A DNA stretch of 64,000 nt from Lysobacterales bacterium (GCA_016707485.1 JADJHN010000003.1:186001-250000), one strand, 5' to 3'. Shown: positions 25,340 through 37,067, numbered from the stretch's first letter. Numbers and translations: made by a program. The notes: generated from the letters alone by a model not told the origin.

Positions 25340-27313
25340 TCAAAGCGGTATCCGCATGTCGAACCGCAGTGCCCAACGATCGAGGTCCTGGAAGCTGAAG
25401 GTCTTCATGTACCCGGCGCTGAAATCCACCGTGCGCGTTCCAATCGGCCGACTGAAACCAAGTCCGAGTTCTGCAGTTCCATAGCGGCGATCCGGCTCCT
25501 GCATCGACAATGAGATGGGGGTTGCGCTGCCATCGGCGTCGTTGCGCACGAACCTGCTCAGCAGGTCACTGGACGAGCCGCTATCGGCAAAATAATAGGC
25601 GCGGACATAGGGGCGGAAAGCACCGACCGAGGTGGCAAACGTGCGGTCGACATAACCGCCCGCGGAAAGCGACGTGCTGTTGCTCTTGCGCTCATCGAAG
25701 CTCAGGTTGAATGCGGAGGGGCCGCGCTCGCTGAATGCGTCATAGGTGTTATGCAAGACCGAGATCTGTGCCTGTGGCGCAATGGTCCAGGTGCCGCGCA
25801 TGAAGGTGTAGGTCACGCCGAAATTCGCTCCCGTCTGCGTCACGCGCGGCTTGCTTACGGCAATGTCGCGCCCCAACGAACCGTACCCGGTACCGCCTGC
25901 ATTCAAGGCATACAGCTCGATCACGCGTTTTTGCGTGTAGTCGCTGCGCATGTAACTGACCGATCCATCGAGACTGAAACCAGTGCTCAGCGCATAGCCG
26001 GAATAGACATGCAACGACCTGGAGTCGGCATCGAGCGATCCCTGGTCGTTTGCGAAATCGCTGGTGAGGCTTGAATAACCAATTGCGGCACCGGCGAAGA
26101 AGCGATCGCTGAAGCGGTAATCGAGCCCGCTGGTGAGGTTCCAGTTGTCGGATTTGAAACCGGAATTGCCGCCACGACGATCCGTTTCGCTTCCACCGAT
26201 CGTGCCATTGACCCAGAGTCCGAGACGCGTTCCGCCAAGCAGCGTGCGCTTTTCCTCATTGCGCGCGGATTCGTCGTCATCGACATTCAGCGATGAGCCC
26301 AGACTGGCCAGCGAAAATGGCAGCCCGTTGTGCACAAAAGTCAGTCCACCGGCGCTGACGGTTCCGCCGAGATCGCCAGCCCGCAGTTCGGACAGGCGTT
26401 CGGCAAGGTTGTCGAATTGACCCGTTGCAAGCAGCGGCGCGACAAATGCCAACGCCGTGGTTTCATCCGGGGAAATGGCGAGGAGATTGTTCTCCAGCAC
26501 TGCCGTGGCGTTGTCGCGCACGGCGGCAGGGGTGTCCGGATCCGCGACCAGGTTGGCGGCCACCTGCGTGGCGAGACATCCCGTCGATCCCGATCCACCG
26601 CCCTGCCCGGCACAGAACCGGGTGGCCGCGTTGCTGACGTCACCCGCTCCCGGATCCAGCCCGGGCACGACATTCGAGCCATCGTCGATCGTCGTCTGGG
26701 CAAGGATGGTGACTGCAACGATGGGCGTTGTACTTCCGGGAATGGTGCCGACCAGAGGGTGCCCCTGCGCCGAGATTCCCTGGAAGGAGCCTTCCGTCCG
26801 CACAATGTTGAGCGTGCGCGTCTGGCTCGCGTTCTGGCCATTGTCGAGAAGCTCGATGTGGACGATGGCCGGAACCGGGGTCGACGTGCCGCCCTGGTCG
26901 CTGTGGGTCAGGGTCAGCAGCGCCATGCCCGGCGTCGAGACGTAGTCGGATCCATTCGACGCGGTTCCGCCGGCGGCATCGAACGGCACCAGCGCGGAAC
27001 CCTCCAGGGTCGAACACGTCAGGGTCACGTCGAGGACGATGTCGCGCGAAACATCGGCCCCGCGCTGCAACTGCACAGTGGTCATGCCGTCATGCGGTTC
27101 GACCATGAAGGCAAAGGCGACCGCCGGATCGGCGCAGGCGGCGACGCCCGCTGCAGCGGCCCCCGATTTGGCGACATGGCTGCTGGTCTGGCCGTTGTGG
27201 CGCACAACCACCAACTCCTGCATGGCCAGGGCCGTAACCGGCAAGGCCGCCAGGACCACCAACGCGGCAGCAAGAATGTTGCCAGGCCGCGACTTCCCGT
27301 GCGCAATGATCAT
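25340..27313 (-). CDS. Autotransporter with C-terminal beta-barrel domain
   Basis: A 657-residue exported protein. The signal peptide (about 1-30) is followed by a passenger with a Calx-beta-like stretch (roughly 55-190: bounded by VQLQRGADVSRD and TLNIVRTEGSF) and a Gly/Ala-rich linker. From about 370 to the end lie alternating aromatic/polar strands of an autotransporter barrel (GYSSLTSDF, YSGYALSTGFSLDGSVSYMR, FRPYVRAYYF), ending RFDMRIPL. It should insert in the outer membrane and expose the short passenger. Its ATG overlaps the stop of the giant repeat gene (ATGA), so the two are coupled. No protease triad is evident. Confidence 0.8.
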   Translation of the reverse strand: MIIAHGKSRPGNILAAALVVLAALPVTALAMQELVVVRHNGQTSSHVAKSGAAAAGVAACADPAVAFAFMVEPHDGMTTVQLQRGADVSRDIVLDVTLTCSTLEGSALVPFDAAGGTASNGSDYVSTPGMALLTLTHSDQGGTSTPVPAIVHIELLDNGQNASQTRTLNIVRTEGSFQGISAQGHPLVGTIPGSTTPIVAVTILAQTTIDDGSNVVPGLDPGAGDVSNAATRFCAGQGGGSGSTGCLATQVAANLVADPDTPAAVRDNATAVLENNLLAISPDETTALAFVAPLLATGQFDNLAERLSELRAGDLGGTVSAGGLTFVHNGLPFSLASLGSSLNVDDDESARNEEKRTLLGGTRLGLWVNGTIGGSETDRRGGNSGFKSDNWNLTSGLDYRFSDRFFAGAAIGYSSLTSDFANDQGSLDADSRSLHVYSGYALSTGFSLDGSVSYMRSDYTQKRVIELYALNAGGTGYGSLGRDIAVSKPRVTQTGANFGVTYTFMRGTWTIAPQAQISVLHNTYDAFSERGPSAFNLSFDERKSNSTSLSAGGYVDRTFATSVGAFRPYVRAYYFADSGSSSDLLSRFVRNDADGSATPISLSMQEPDRRYGTAELGLGFSRPIGTRTVDFSAGYMKTFSFQDLDRWALRFDMRIPL

Positions 27314-30300
27314 GGTGTACCCCCCACCGGCAGTTCAATGGAATTGTTGGAGGGATTGGAATCTCCCGTGGTGCTGATGCGGACCGTAGCCGGCGCGGCT
27401 CCGTTCAAGGCGACAAAGATCGTCGAAGCCGTGGCCGGATCGAGCGCACCGACGGAACAGGTATTGCCGCTGCAGCTGACGCCCTGCGGGCTTGGTGGCA
27501 CGGGGCACGCCACACTGACATTGCCATCGTCACCGACGGTCGCGGTGCATGATCCCGAGAACGGCGACAGCAGTCGCAGGGCGGATACGGGTGTCACGAC
27601 CAGCGAAGCCCCGGAAACGGGCATTGCCGACAAGTTGACGACGTCGATCAGCGTGCCGTTGACGCCGCCCGCAGAGAACGGGCGAGGGTTCACCAGGGCC
27701 AGGTCGAATGATCCTTCGACAAGATTGCTGACCGTGCAATCCATGCAGGTCACGCCGTTGTTGCCGGCATTCGCCCTGACGGTATTGCTGAGGGTCGTCC
27801 CCGCCGCCGCATTCACGGTTGCCGAGATGGTGACATGACGCTCGCCCTGGAATCCGGCCGGAATCGTGCAGATCAGGGTTTGTCCCGGCAAAGGCTGCAT
27901 GGGGGTGCAGGTCACGCCGGCCTCCAGTCCGATCACGATATCCCTTATTCCATCGGGCAACGTGTCGGCCATGGTCAGCGCGCCGGGGGTTGCCCCGCCG
28001 TCATTCGTTGCCAGCAGGGTCCAGACAATCGGCTGGTTCACGCCGACTGGCGTTCCCGATGCCGGTGAAACGGTCTTGGTAACCACCAGATCCGTCGGCA
28101 CCGTCACCGACAGCGCATTCGATGCGTCGCAACCGAACGGGTCACACACGATATTGTCGCCAGTCAGTTGCGCGACGTTGGTGACTGTTCCACTGGCGTT
28201 GCTGGCGACGTCGGCATCGATCGTGTAGGTGACGCTCGAGCCCGGCGCCACAAACGGGAAAAACTCGTTCAATGGCCCGCTGCCCGAGGAAACTTCACAA
28301 GAGGCATCACCGGCAGCTGAACATGTCCAGAAAAACGAGGTCAGTCCCGGCGGAATGTCATCGACCAGCTGAACCGAGGTCGCCATCGTGCTGCCGATGT
28401 TCGCGAAGCTCACCGTGTAGCGCACGCCACCACCGGCAAACAGGTTGGTCCGGTTGGCGCTCTTGGAAATGCTCATTTGCGCGGGAGCGCCGGTGCCGGT
28501 CGGCAATGACGAGGACACCATGCAAGTGAACGGGAGGCAATTGAGCAATCCGGTCGGTGCCCCCATGCGCCCGAAATCGACTCCGACCAGGTAATCGATG
28601 CTGGCCGGCAGTTCCGCTCCCACCGTCGCCGAAATCGTGTAGGTGACCGATGCTCCCGCAGGCAGAAAGGGAATGGAGTCCGCCAAGGGACCGCTTCCCG
28701 AAGGAACGCATTCGACGCCGATGCCCGCGCAAGTCCACGAGCTGGTGATGAATTCAGGCGGCGGCTCGCTGTAGACCGTGAAACCGAAGCTGGTGCGACC
28801 GCCACCATTGACGATGCTGTAGGTGTATTCAATCGTGCTGTCAGGCTGAACGACCCCGGTATTGGCATCCAGCGCAAGAACGAGCTGATCCTCGCTGGGC
28901 AGGGAACTTGTCACCGAACAGCTCGGTGGCGTGCACGTCGTCGGCGCGGCCGGATTTGCCCCGGCCACGAAATCGAAGTTTGCCGGCAGGGAATCGGCAG
29001 TCTGCGCGGTAATCACGAATCGAACCGAGCCGCCATCTGGTGGCAGCGACCCAATGACTTCGTTGATTGGACCGGACCCCGAGCTCGGGCAACTGGCCCC
29101 GCCGGATCCTGTGCATGTCCACGACGATGAAACTACTCCAGCCGGTTCGATTGTATATACCGGAACATTGTCCACCTGTGTCGAACCAAAGTTCGACGCG
29201 TCGAAGAAGTAAGTGATGGAACTCGCCTGGCTGACGAAGGAGTTTTCCGTGCCCAAGCTGATTTCCACTACCGACATGCCCAGCGGAGCCAGAGGCAGAC
29301 GCTGGCTCGCCGTGCAATCCACCGGTGCGCAGGTATCGCCCTGCCTCGGCTGCAAGTTCACGGCAAGCTCCGCATCGTCCTGCGCGGTTTCGGCAACCTG
29401 TCCGTGCACCGTGAACACGATCCGGCCCGGCGCCACGGATTTTTCGCTGCTGGAGGAATCGTGGATGGAAAGCGCTGCGACCACCTGGTCGATCGGCCCG
29501 ACTCCGCTGGCTGCGGGGCATTCGACACCGTCACACGTCCAGCTCGACACCCTGACTGCATTGGGTGGGCGCGTATCGACGATGGAAAACGCACCTGCGA
29601 TCTCGTTGCCGAGATTGCGCACGTCGATGGTCCAGGTTGTGTCGGAACCGGCACGAACCCGGGCTTCTGCGGATGCGACCGTCACCTGCAGATGAGCCGA
29701 GGGAACGGCGGTCACCGGCAAGGCCAGCGTGTCGACACAGCTATCGGCAGAACATTGCGCCACGTCCGCCGGAACAACGCTTGCAGCCATGTCGATACGC
29801 GTGCGTGCGTCCCCGGCCAGTTCCGATTCGATGGCGTAGCTGATGCTGGCGTTGGCGGGAAGCGTCGGGATGACTTCGTCAATCGCGCCCACCCCGGACT
29901 CGCTCGGACAAACCGCGCCACCGAATCCTGCGCAGGTCCAGCTGGATTGCTTGACGCCTGGTGGCAAAGGCAAGGACAGGCGCGTGCCTTCGGTTGCAGC
30001 GCCGTGATTCAGCACGGCAAGTACATGATGGACGGCGCCACCACGCAAGAGTTGTTGTTCGCTCGCCGACTGGCGCAGCTCGAGCATCGGCGCATGGTTG
30101 CTGTCCACGCGATCGGTGCACGGTGCCGAACTGACATCCCGGGTTGCCCCGTGATGGCAGCGGCCACCGGCCGATGGCGTCGCCATGAGAATGCTTGAGG
30201 TACTTGCCGGACTGCTGTTGCCGGCGGTGGCCGCGACCTGATAGCGGACTCCGGCGCCCGCGGGCATCTGTTGCAGGGTCGAAGACACGCTGCCGCTGCC

Positions 30301-32223
30301 GATGCTTGCCGGACAATCCATGCCCAGCCCGTGGCAAATCCAGGAGACATTCGAGATGCCGGCGGGCAGCAGGTTGCGCACACGCACGGCGTCCGCCTTG
30401 GCCCCCAGATTGAAAACGTCGAGGACGTAGTCGAACGGGCTGCCCGGAGACAGCACGTTGGCGAGGATCGATTGCTCCAATGCCAGCACGGGAACCGTGG
30501 AGAACTCACTGCTGGCGACGCAGCCCAGCGTGGCCCTGCCCTGCTCCGCACAACCCAGGCTTGCCGCCACAGGCGCGGTCAGGCTGGAGCGGGCGACTAC
30601 CGTTGCCGGCGCCACTGAACCGACCCGCGCATGGATGAAATAGGTCAGATCGCTGGACGCGGCCAGCAGCGGAAACGCTTGGCGGATGGCGCCCTTGCCC
30701 GAGCGGACGGGACAGCTCGTTGCCGAGCCCGCAGCAGCCATGCACGACCAGGAGACAAAGGCATCGATGCCCTCCGGCAAGGGCACGCTGAGCACGACAT
30801 CGCGGCTTTCCCCGGCATCCGCATCGGAGCCGATGTTGACGACATACCCGATCAGCTCGCCCGCGCCCGCGCCAAGTCGATTCAGTCGTTGTTGCAGGCG
30901 CAACCCGGAATGATCCAGCGGCAACGCTTGCGTTGCCGTGCACGGCGGCGGCGCGCCGGCCTTGCCGCAACTTGCACCTTGCGGCGGCGTCACTTGCATG
31001 GTCGCCACCAGGTCTTTTGTCGTCGCCAGCGGGCTCGTGACGCTGAGGTCGTAGATCAGTTTCGCCGACGACGGCCAGCTTGCAACGGTCTGGGCGATCG
31101 CGCCGTTCCCGCTTGCCTGCGGACATTGCATGCCCTGCGCGGTGCATGTCCAGGCAAGTCCGGTTGCGTTGGCCGGCAGCGCTGCGGAAATGCGGCTTCC
31201 ATCCGCTGCCGCGCCCGCGTTTTCAAAGACGTAACGGGTCGAGATCGTCGTCGCCGTTGCCCGATAGCCCTCGCTGCGACTGACCATCATGCGCGGCCGG
31301 GTCGAAAGTTCCTTGCGTGCCGTGCAGGGAGCCGGGCGATAGTCCGCGCCCGACCCGGCACAGCTGCCGCCAGCGGGCGGCACGGCAACTGCCGCCTGCA
31401 CGATTGTCGCCGGCGGATTCGCTGCCACCGTGGCGTTGATCTGGAATTGAACATCGCCCCGCGAGAAATCGCCCAGCACCTGCTCGATCGCGCCATTCCC
31501 GGACGCTGCGGCACATGCACCAACGCTCGATCGACACGTCCAGCGGCTGTCGATCAAGCCGCTGGGCACGGGGCTGCGCACAACGGTTCCGCTGGTGGAC
31601 GCAACGGCCGAAAGGGTGCGCGCCGTGACCGTATATTGAACCGACTGTCCGGGCACCAGAGCGGTCGCCGATGAGCGCACATCCAGTGAAACACTCGCCC
31701 CGGTCGGCATGCGCAGGAATGCCCTGCACGGCGCCGACTCTCCGGAATCGCAAAGGTCCGAGGCGCCTTGACCCGCCCGGGCGGCAACTTCGATGAATGC
31801 CGGCGGCGCCGCGTCGGCGACCGCGTGAAAGGCAAATTCCAAGGTCGAATTCGCCGCCAGGCCTTGCAAGGGAACGTCCAGCGCGCCGCTGCCGCTGGCC
31901 ACGGCACATCGGCCTCCAGCATGCGCCGAACAGGTCCAGCCAAGGGTGCGGATGCCATCCGGCACAGCGACGACGAGGCGTTGATCTGTCGCCGCAGCGC
32001 CACCCGAATTGCCCACCTTGACGACAAAGTCGGCGCCGCCTGCGGGTGAAATCGGCGCACCCACGGCATTGATCCCAATGAAAATTCTGGCTGGCGTGAG
32101 CGGCGTCGAGGATTCCGCGTGGGCGCCCAGCATTGCAGCGATGCCCATTCCCGCAGCCAGCAAGACGCTGGTCCGGGGATTCACGGCTGTTGCCGACCTA
32201 CCGTTTCCGGACTCATTCACCAT
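27310..32223 (-). CDS. Giant secreted repeat protein, Trp-Cys repeats plus DUF11-like domain
   Basis: A 1637-residue protein with a signal peptide (cleavage near GAHAES, residue 36). Ten repeats of about 115-150 residues share a core like SSWTCxGxGGxxCPxxSGxGPI followed by PxGxxVxYxI. Each core has two or three Cys that could pair within the repeat. A DUF11-like domain (KTVSPASGTPVGVNQPIVWT) and a final Ig-like region with several Cys close the protein. No sortase or autotransporter tail is seen. ATG 32223 is chosen because GGGGAGAG lies just upstream; a TTG at 32286 would add 21 residues. A surface adhesin or sheath role is inference. Confidence 0.85.
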   Translation of the reverse strand: MVNESGNGRSATAVNPRTSVLLAAGMGIAAMLGAHAESSTPLTPARIFIGINAVGAPISPAGGADFVVKVGNSGGAAATDQRLVVAVPDGIRTLGWTCSAHAGGRCAVASGSGALDVPLQGLAANSTLEFAFHAVADAAPPAFIEVAARAGQGASDLCDSGESAPCRAFLRMPTGASVSLDVRSSATALVPGQSVQYTVTARTLSAVASTSGTVVRSPVPSGLIDSRWTCRSSVGACAAASGNGAIEQVLGDFSRGDVQFQINATVAANPPATIVQAAVAVPPAGGSCAGSGADYRPAPCTARKELSTRPRMMVSRSEGYRATATTISTRYVFENAGAAADGSRISAALPANATGLAWTCTAQGMQCPQASGNGAIAQTVASWPSSAKLIYDLSVTSPLATTKDLVATMQVTPPQGASCGKAGAPPPCTATQALPLDHSGLRLQQRLNRLGAGAGELIGYVVNIGSDADAGESRDVVLSVPLPEGIDAFVSWSCMAAAGSATSCPVRSGKGAIRQAFPLLAASSDLTYFIHARVGSVAPATVVARSSLTAPVAASLGCAEQGRATLGCVASSEFSTVPVLALEQSILANVLSPGSPFDYVLDVFNLGAKADAVRVRNLLPAGISNVSWICHGLGMDCPASIGSGSVSSTLQQMPAGAGVRYQVAATAGNSSPASTSSILMATPSAGGRCHHGATRDVSSAPCTDRVDSNHAPMLELRQSASEQQLLRGGAVHHVLAVLNHGAATEGTRLSLPLPPGVKQSSWTCAGFGGAVCPSESGVGAIDEVIPTLPANASISYAIESELAGDARTRIDMAASVVPADVAQCSADSCVDTLALPVTAVPSAHLQVTVASAEARVRAGSDTTWTIDVRNLGNEIAGAFSIVDTRPPNAVRVSSWTCDGVECPAASGVGPIDQVVAALSIHDSSSSEKSVAPGRIVFTVHGQVAETAQDDAELAVNLQPRQGDTCAPVDCTASQRLPLAPLGMSVVEISLGTENSFVSQASSITYFFDASNFGSTQVDNVPVYTIEPAGVVSSSWTCTGSGGASCPSSGSGPINEVIGSLPPDGGSVRFVITAQTADSLPANFDFVAGANPAAPTTCTPPSCSVTSSLPSEDQLVLALDANTGVVQPDSTIEYTYSIVNGGGRTSFGFTVYSEPPPEFITSSWTCAGIGVECVPSGSGPLADSIPFLPAGASVTYTISATVGAELPASIDYLVGVDFGRMGAPTGLLNCLPFTCMVSSSLPTGTGAPAQMSISKSANRTNLFAGGGVRYTVSFANIGSTMATSVQLVDDIPPGLTSFFWTCSAAGDASCEVSSGSGPLNEFFPFVAPGSSVTYTIDADVASNASGTVTNVAQLTGDNIVCDPFGCDASNALSVTVPTDLVVTKTVSPASGTPVGVNQPIVWTLLATNDGGATPGALTMADTLPDGIRDIVIGLEAGVTCTPMQPLPGQTLICTIPAGFQGERHVTISATVNAAAGTTLSNTVRANAGNNGVTCMDCTVSNLVEGSFDLALVNPRPFSAGGVNGTLIDVVNLSAMPVSGASLVVTPVSALRLLSPFSGSCTATVGDDGNVSVACPVPPSPQGVSCSGNTCSVGALDPATASTIFVALNGAAPATVRISTTGDSNPSNNSIELPVGGTP

Positions 32224-32282
32224 GTTTTCTCTCCCCTGCAAACTGGTACTGTTTGGATTCCGGTCCTGCGTGGTTGCGGCGG

Positions 32283-33932
32283 TCAACCGTGGTCGGGCTG
32301 TGCCTTGGGCACCAGGAAGAACGCTCCCCCCGCATCGCCGGCCTCGCGGACTTTCTTCAATTCCGGCGTCTGCACCAGGCCAATCTGCTGCGCACTTGCG
32401 CGCACAGGTTCGACCAGCGCCTGTTCAAGCCCGGTCTGGGTCAGGATGCGATCGTTGTCGCGCAAGACCTTGAGCAAGGCGGATGCAAACACCGAATGAC
32501 CGTCGCCGGCCTGGTCCAGCACCGGACTCATTCCGCCCGATGACAGGACATACCTTGCCTTGCGGCTCAGATAACCGCTCGGTATGTCCTTTCGGTATTC
32601 GGCCGGTCCACCGGTATAGCTGCCGACGGATCCGGAAAGCGCGCTGCCGAAACAGGAATCGGCAATGACCAGGATGCTGCGCGCCTTGAACATGGCCAGG
32701 AATTCGGCCAGGGTCTCCGTCGGCAATGCCGGACTGCGCTCGGTCTGTCGCGCATCGAGCGGCAACCAGAAGCCGCGCTGCGCGGCGTTCAGCACCCCGT
32801 GCCCGGCAAAGTAGATGAGCACGTTGTCGTCCGGGCCGATCTTCGTCGACAACTCCACGATGCCGCCGACGATCGAGGAAAAATCGGCATCCAGCAGGGT
32901 CGTGGTCTGGAATCCGTACCGCTGCTCAAGGACATCGGCAATGGCCTTGGCATCGCTGATCGGCGTCTTCAGCGGGTCATAGCTGATGTAGTTCTGCACG
33001 CCGATGATCAAGGCGTGGTATTTGCCGAAGCGGATGCCGTCGGCGGCCACCGATTCGGCCGTGGCTGCGGAAACCCGCGGCACGGTCACGCTGCGTGTCG
33101 CCGGGCCATCAGTTGCCGAGCTCTTCGGCGCTGCCGCCATTGCCGTCAACTTCTCGTCCGCGTTTGCGCGCGCGCTCATTGCCTCGTTGAGCGAGCGCTC
33201 CAGCGCGGCCATTTTTCTTGCGTCTCGCTTGCGGCTCGCGTTTTCCGATTTCAACGCGGCAACTTCGCCTTGCAGGCGCGTGACGTTTGCCTCCGCTGCC
33301 GCCCGCTGCCCGGCCAATTCGGAGCGCAGTGCTTCATTCTTGCGTTCGACTTCGGCGACCCGCGTATCCGACTCGCTCTTGCTGATCAGATCATTGCCGG
33401 TGATGCCCATCGCCTCGCGATAAAGGTTGACCGCCCCGGCGGGATCTGCCGGCATGCCGTGGCCGCTTTCCATCATCGCCGCCAGCGAAAGCTTGGCTTC
33501 GTTCGAGCCGGCAGCTGCGGCCTTGCGATACCAGTTGGCCGCCTCGGTGTAATCCGGGGCGCTGTCCATGCCCTTCTCGTAAATCTGGCCCACGTAGAAC
33601 TGTGCAGTCGCATCGCCACCCTTGGCCTTGTCCATCCAGACACCAAGGCTTGAAGCGAGGCTGGCGCGGTCGTATTCGGTGTATTCGCCACCGCGCATCG
33701 CGCAGAGTTGGGCCGTGGTCTTCACCGGCAGGCGTGGGCCCATGTAGGACATCGCCCCCGAGCGGCGCATTTGTCCGGGCAGGAGGCAATCGACGACCAT
33801 CATCGCGTCGATCGGCTGCACGCCGGCGAGGCTGCCGCCCTGGCTGACGTAGGGTTTCCAGGTCTCGGCCGCCTGCAACGGGCAGGCAGCAATCACAAGT
33901 GCAGCGGCAGCACAGGCATTCAGGAACTTCAT
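32283..33932 (-). CDS. Secreted caspase-like peptidase with Sel1 repeats and coiled coil
   Basis: A 549-residue protein. Signal peptide 1-21; a Cys-containing N-terminal region; two Sel1 repeats (about 107-175: AQFYVGQIYEKGMDSAPDYT); a charged coiled coil (185-265); and a C14 caspase-like domain (about 303-500) with His378 in YFAGHGV and Cys427 in IADSCFGS. The dyad spacing and the acidic residue before the Cys fit metacaspase-like peptidases of Asp/Arg/Lys specificity. A GGAGGG ribosome site precedes ATG 33932. It heads the four-gene operon. Activity and export are inferred from sequence alone. Confidence 0.88.
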   Translation of the reverse strand: MKFLNACAAAALVIAACPLQAAETWKPYVSQGGSLAGVQPIDAMMVVDCLLPGQMRRSGAMSYMGPRLPVKTTAQLCAMRGGEYTEYDRASLASSLGVWMDKAKGGDATAQFYVGQIYEKGMDSAPDYTEAANWYRKAAAAGSNEAKLSLAAMMESGHGMPADPAGAVNLYREAMGITGNDLISKSESDTRVAEVERKNEALRSELAGQRAAAEANVTRLQGEVAALKSENASRKRDARKMAALERSLNEAMSARANADEKLTAMAAAPKSSATDGPATRSVTVPRVSAATAESVAADGIRFGKYHALIIGVQNYISYDPLKTPISDAKAIADVLEQRYGFQTTTLLDADFSSIVGGIVELSTKIGPDDNVLIYFAGHGVLNAAQRGFWLPLDARQTERSPALPTETLAEFLAMFKARSILVIADSCFGSALSGSVGSYTGGPAEYRKDIPSGYLSRKARYVLSSGGMSPVLDQAGDGHSVFASALLKVLRDNDRILTQTGLEQALVEPVRASAQQIGLVQTPELKKVREAGDAGGAFFLVPKAQPDHG

Positions 33933-34140
33933 GGGTGCACCCTCCAGATTGGATGAACCCGTCCCCGGCTCATCCTGAATTTCAGATGCACATTAAAACG
34001 CAAAAGCGTTCGACATGCTCGTAATGAATTCGGGCCATTGCTTTTGTGACCGATTCCGCAGTCCGCGAAGGTCGGAAAGTACGCATTGTCGCATGCAAGT
34101 CCGGCGCAGGATTGCGTTGTCGCACGTTTCCATCACTGGC

Positions 34141-35034
34141 TCAATCGTCGTCCCACAAGCCTGGTTTTGCTGCCGTCGGCGATTTCCGTGTCATCGCCGG
34201 CAGCATCGCCACACCCTGCCAGACCTTGAGTGCGTCTCGGGTCGCCGCGACATCATGCACGCGCACGATCGCCGCCCCGCGCTGGACGGCAATCAAGGCG
34301 GCCGCGACCGAGCCGTGGATGCGCCGATCGACTGCCTGCTGGCCAGTCAGGCTGGCAATCATCGACTTGCGTGACAGACCTGCCATGACCGGCGCAATTT
34401 CGGAAAATTGCTCGAGCCTGGCCAGCAGCAACAGGTTGTGCTCAAGCGTCTTTCCGAATCCAAATCCCGGATCGATGACGATGCGCTTCTTGTCGATGCC
34501 GGCAAACTGGCAGGCAAGCACGCGATCGGAAAGGAAGCGGTGCACTTCGCCGACCACATCGTCGTAGCGCGGCGCATCCTGCATGCTCCGCGGCTCGCCC
34601 TGCATGTGCATCAGGCAGACCACCGCCCGCGAATCGGCAGCCACCTCCAGCGCACCGTCGGCGCGCAAGGCGCGCACATCGTTGATCATGCCGGCACCGG
34701 CCGCCAGCGCGGCACGCATGACCTGCGGATCAGAGGTGTCAATCGAGATCGGCACCGCTGTTTGCGCCGTCAGCGCCTCGATCAGCGGAACAATCCTCGC
34801 AACCTGGGTGTCGGACGAAACCGCCTCAGCGCCCGGCCGCGTCGATTCGGCACCGATGTCGAGCAGATCGGCGCCTTCGGCAACCAGTTGCAGCGCGTGC
34901 GCGACGGCCGCCGCGGGATCAAGGAAGCGGCCACCATCGGAAAAGGAATCCAGGGTGACGTTGACAATGCCGCAGATGCGCGGCTGGTCGAGGACAAGTG
35001 GCCGCCCCGCGCAATCGAGTACCGTCGAGAACAT
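34141..35034 (-). CDS. folP: Dihydropteroate synthase
   Basis: A 297-residue TIM-barrel enzyme that joins 4-aminobenzoate to the pterin diphosphate in folate synthesis, the sulfonamide target. Motifs: GIVNVTLDSFSDGGRF (most homologues have NVTPDSF), DIGAESTRPGAE, and DPGFGFGKTLEHN. The start ATG 35034 is preferred over ATG 35046 because GGAG lies 6 nt upstream of it. A terminator hairpin ends only 4 nt before the first ATG. In E. coli glmM follows folP; here the caspase operon follows instead, across 208 bp. Confidence 0.95.
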   Translation of the reverse strand: MFSTVLDCAGRPLVLDQPRICGIVNVTLDSFSDGGRFLDPAAAVAHALQLVAEGADLLDIGAESTRPGAEAVSSDTQVARIVPLIEALTAQTAVPISIDTSDPQVMRAALAAGAGMINDVRALRADGALEVAADSRAVVCLMHMQGEPRSMQDAPRYDDVVGEVHRFLSDRVLACQFAGIDKKRIVIDPGFGFGKTLEHNLLLLARLEQFSEIAPVMAGLSRKSMIASLTGQQAVDRRIHGSVAAALIAVQRGAAIVRVHDVAATRDALKVWQGVAMLPAMTRKSPTAAKPGLWDDD

Positions 35035-35049
35035 GTTCCACTCCATTGA

Positions 35050-35073
35050 AAAGGCCGCCAGTAGGCGGCCTTT
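35050..35073 (-). terminator. Rho-independent terminator between ftsH and folP
   Basis: On the minus strand AAAGGCCGCC, loop TACT, GGCGGCCTTT(T): a perfect 10-bp stem with a short T-run. It lies 23 nt after the ftsH stop and just before the folP ribosome site, so folP depends on read-through or an internal promoter. Confidence 0.85.
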
Positions 35074-35096
35074 CTAGCAGATCCGCTGGCGCATGA

Positions 35097-37034
<1,938 letters not shown>

Positions 37035-37067
37035 TCTTTTACCCATCTCCTCCTGCAGCAGCTGCGG

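Noticed and set aside
23611..33932. Type VI secretion kinase cluster
   Set aside because: No T6SS structural gene is present around the kinase.
23611..33932. Prophage or insertion sequence carrying the island
   Set aside because: No integrase, transposase, terminal repeats or tRNA-derived attachment duplicates seen, although a tRNA cluster lies at one side.
33997..34010. Terminator after folP (AACGC-TTTT-GCGTT)
   Set aside because: Only a 5-bp stem; too weak to list as a terminator.
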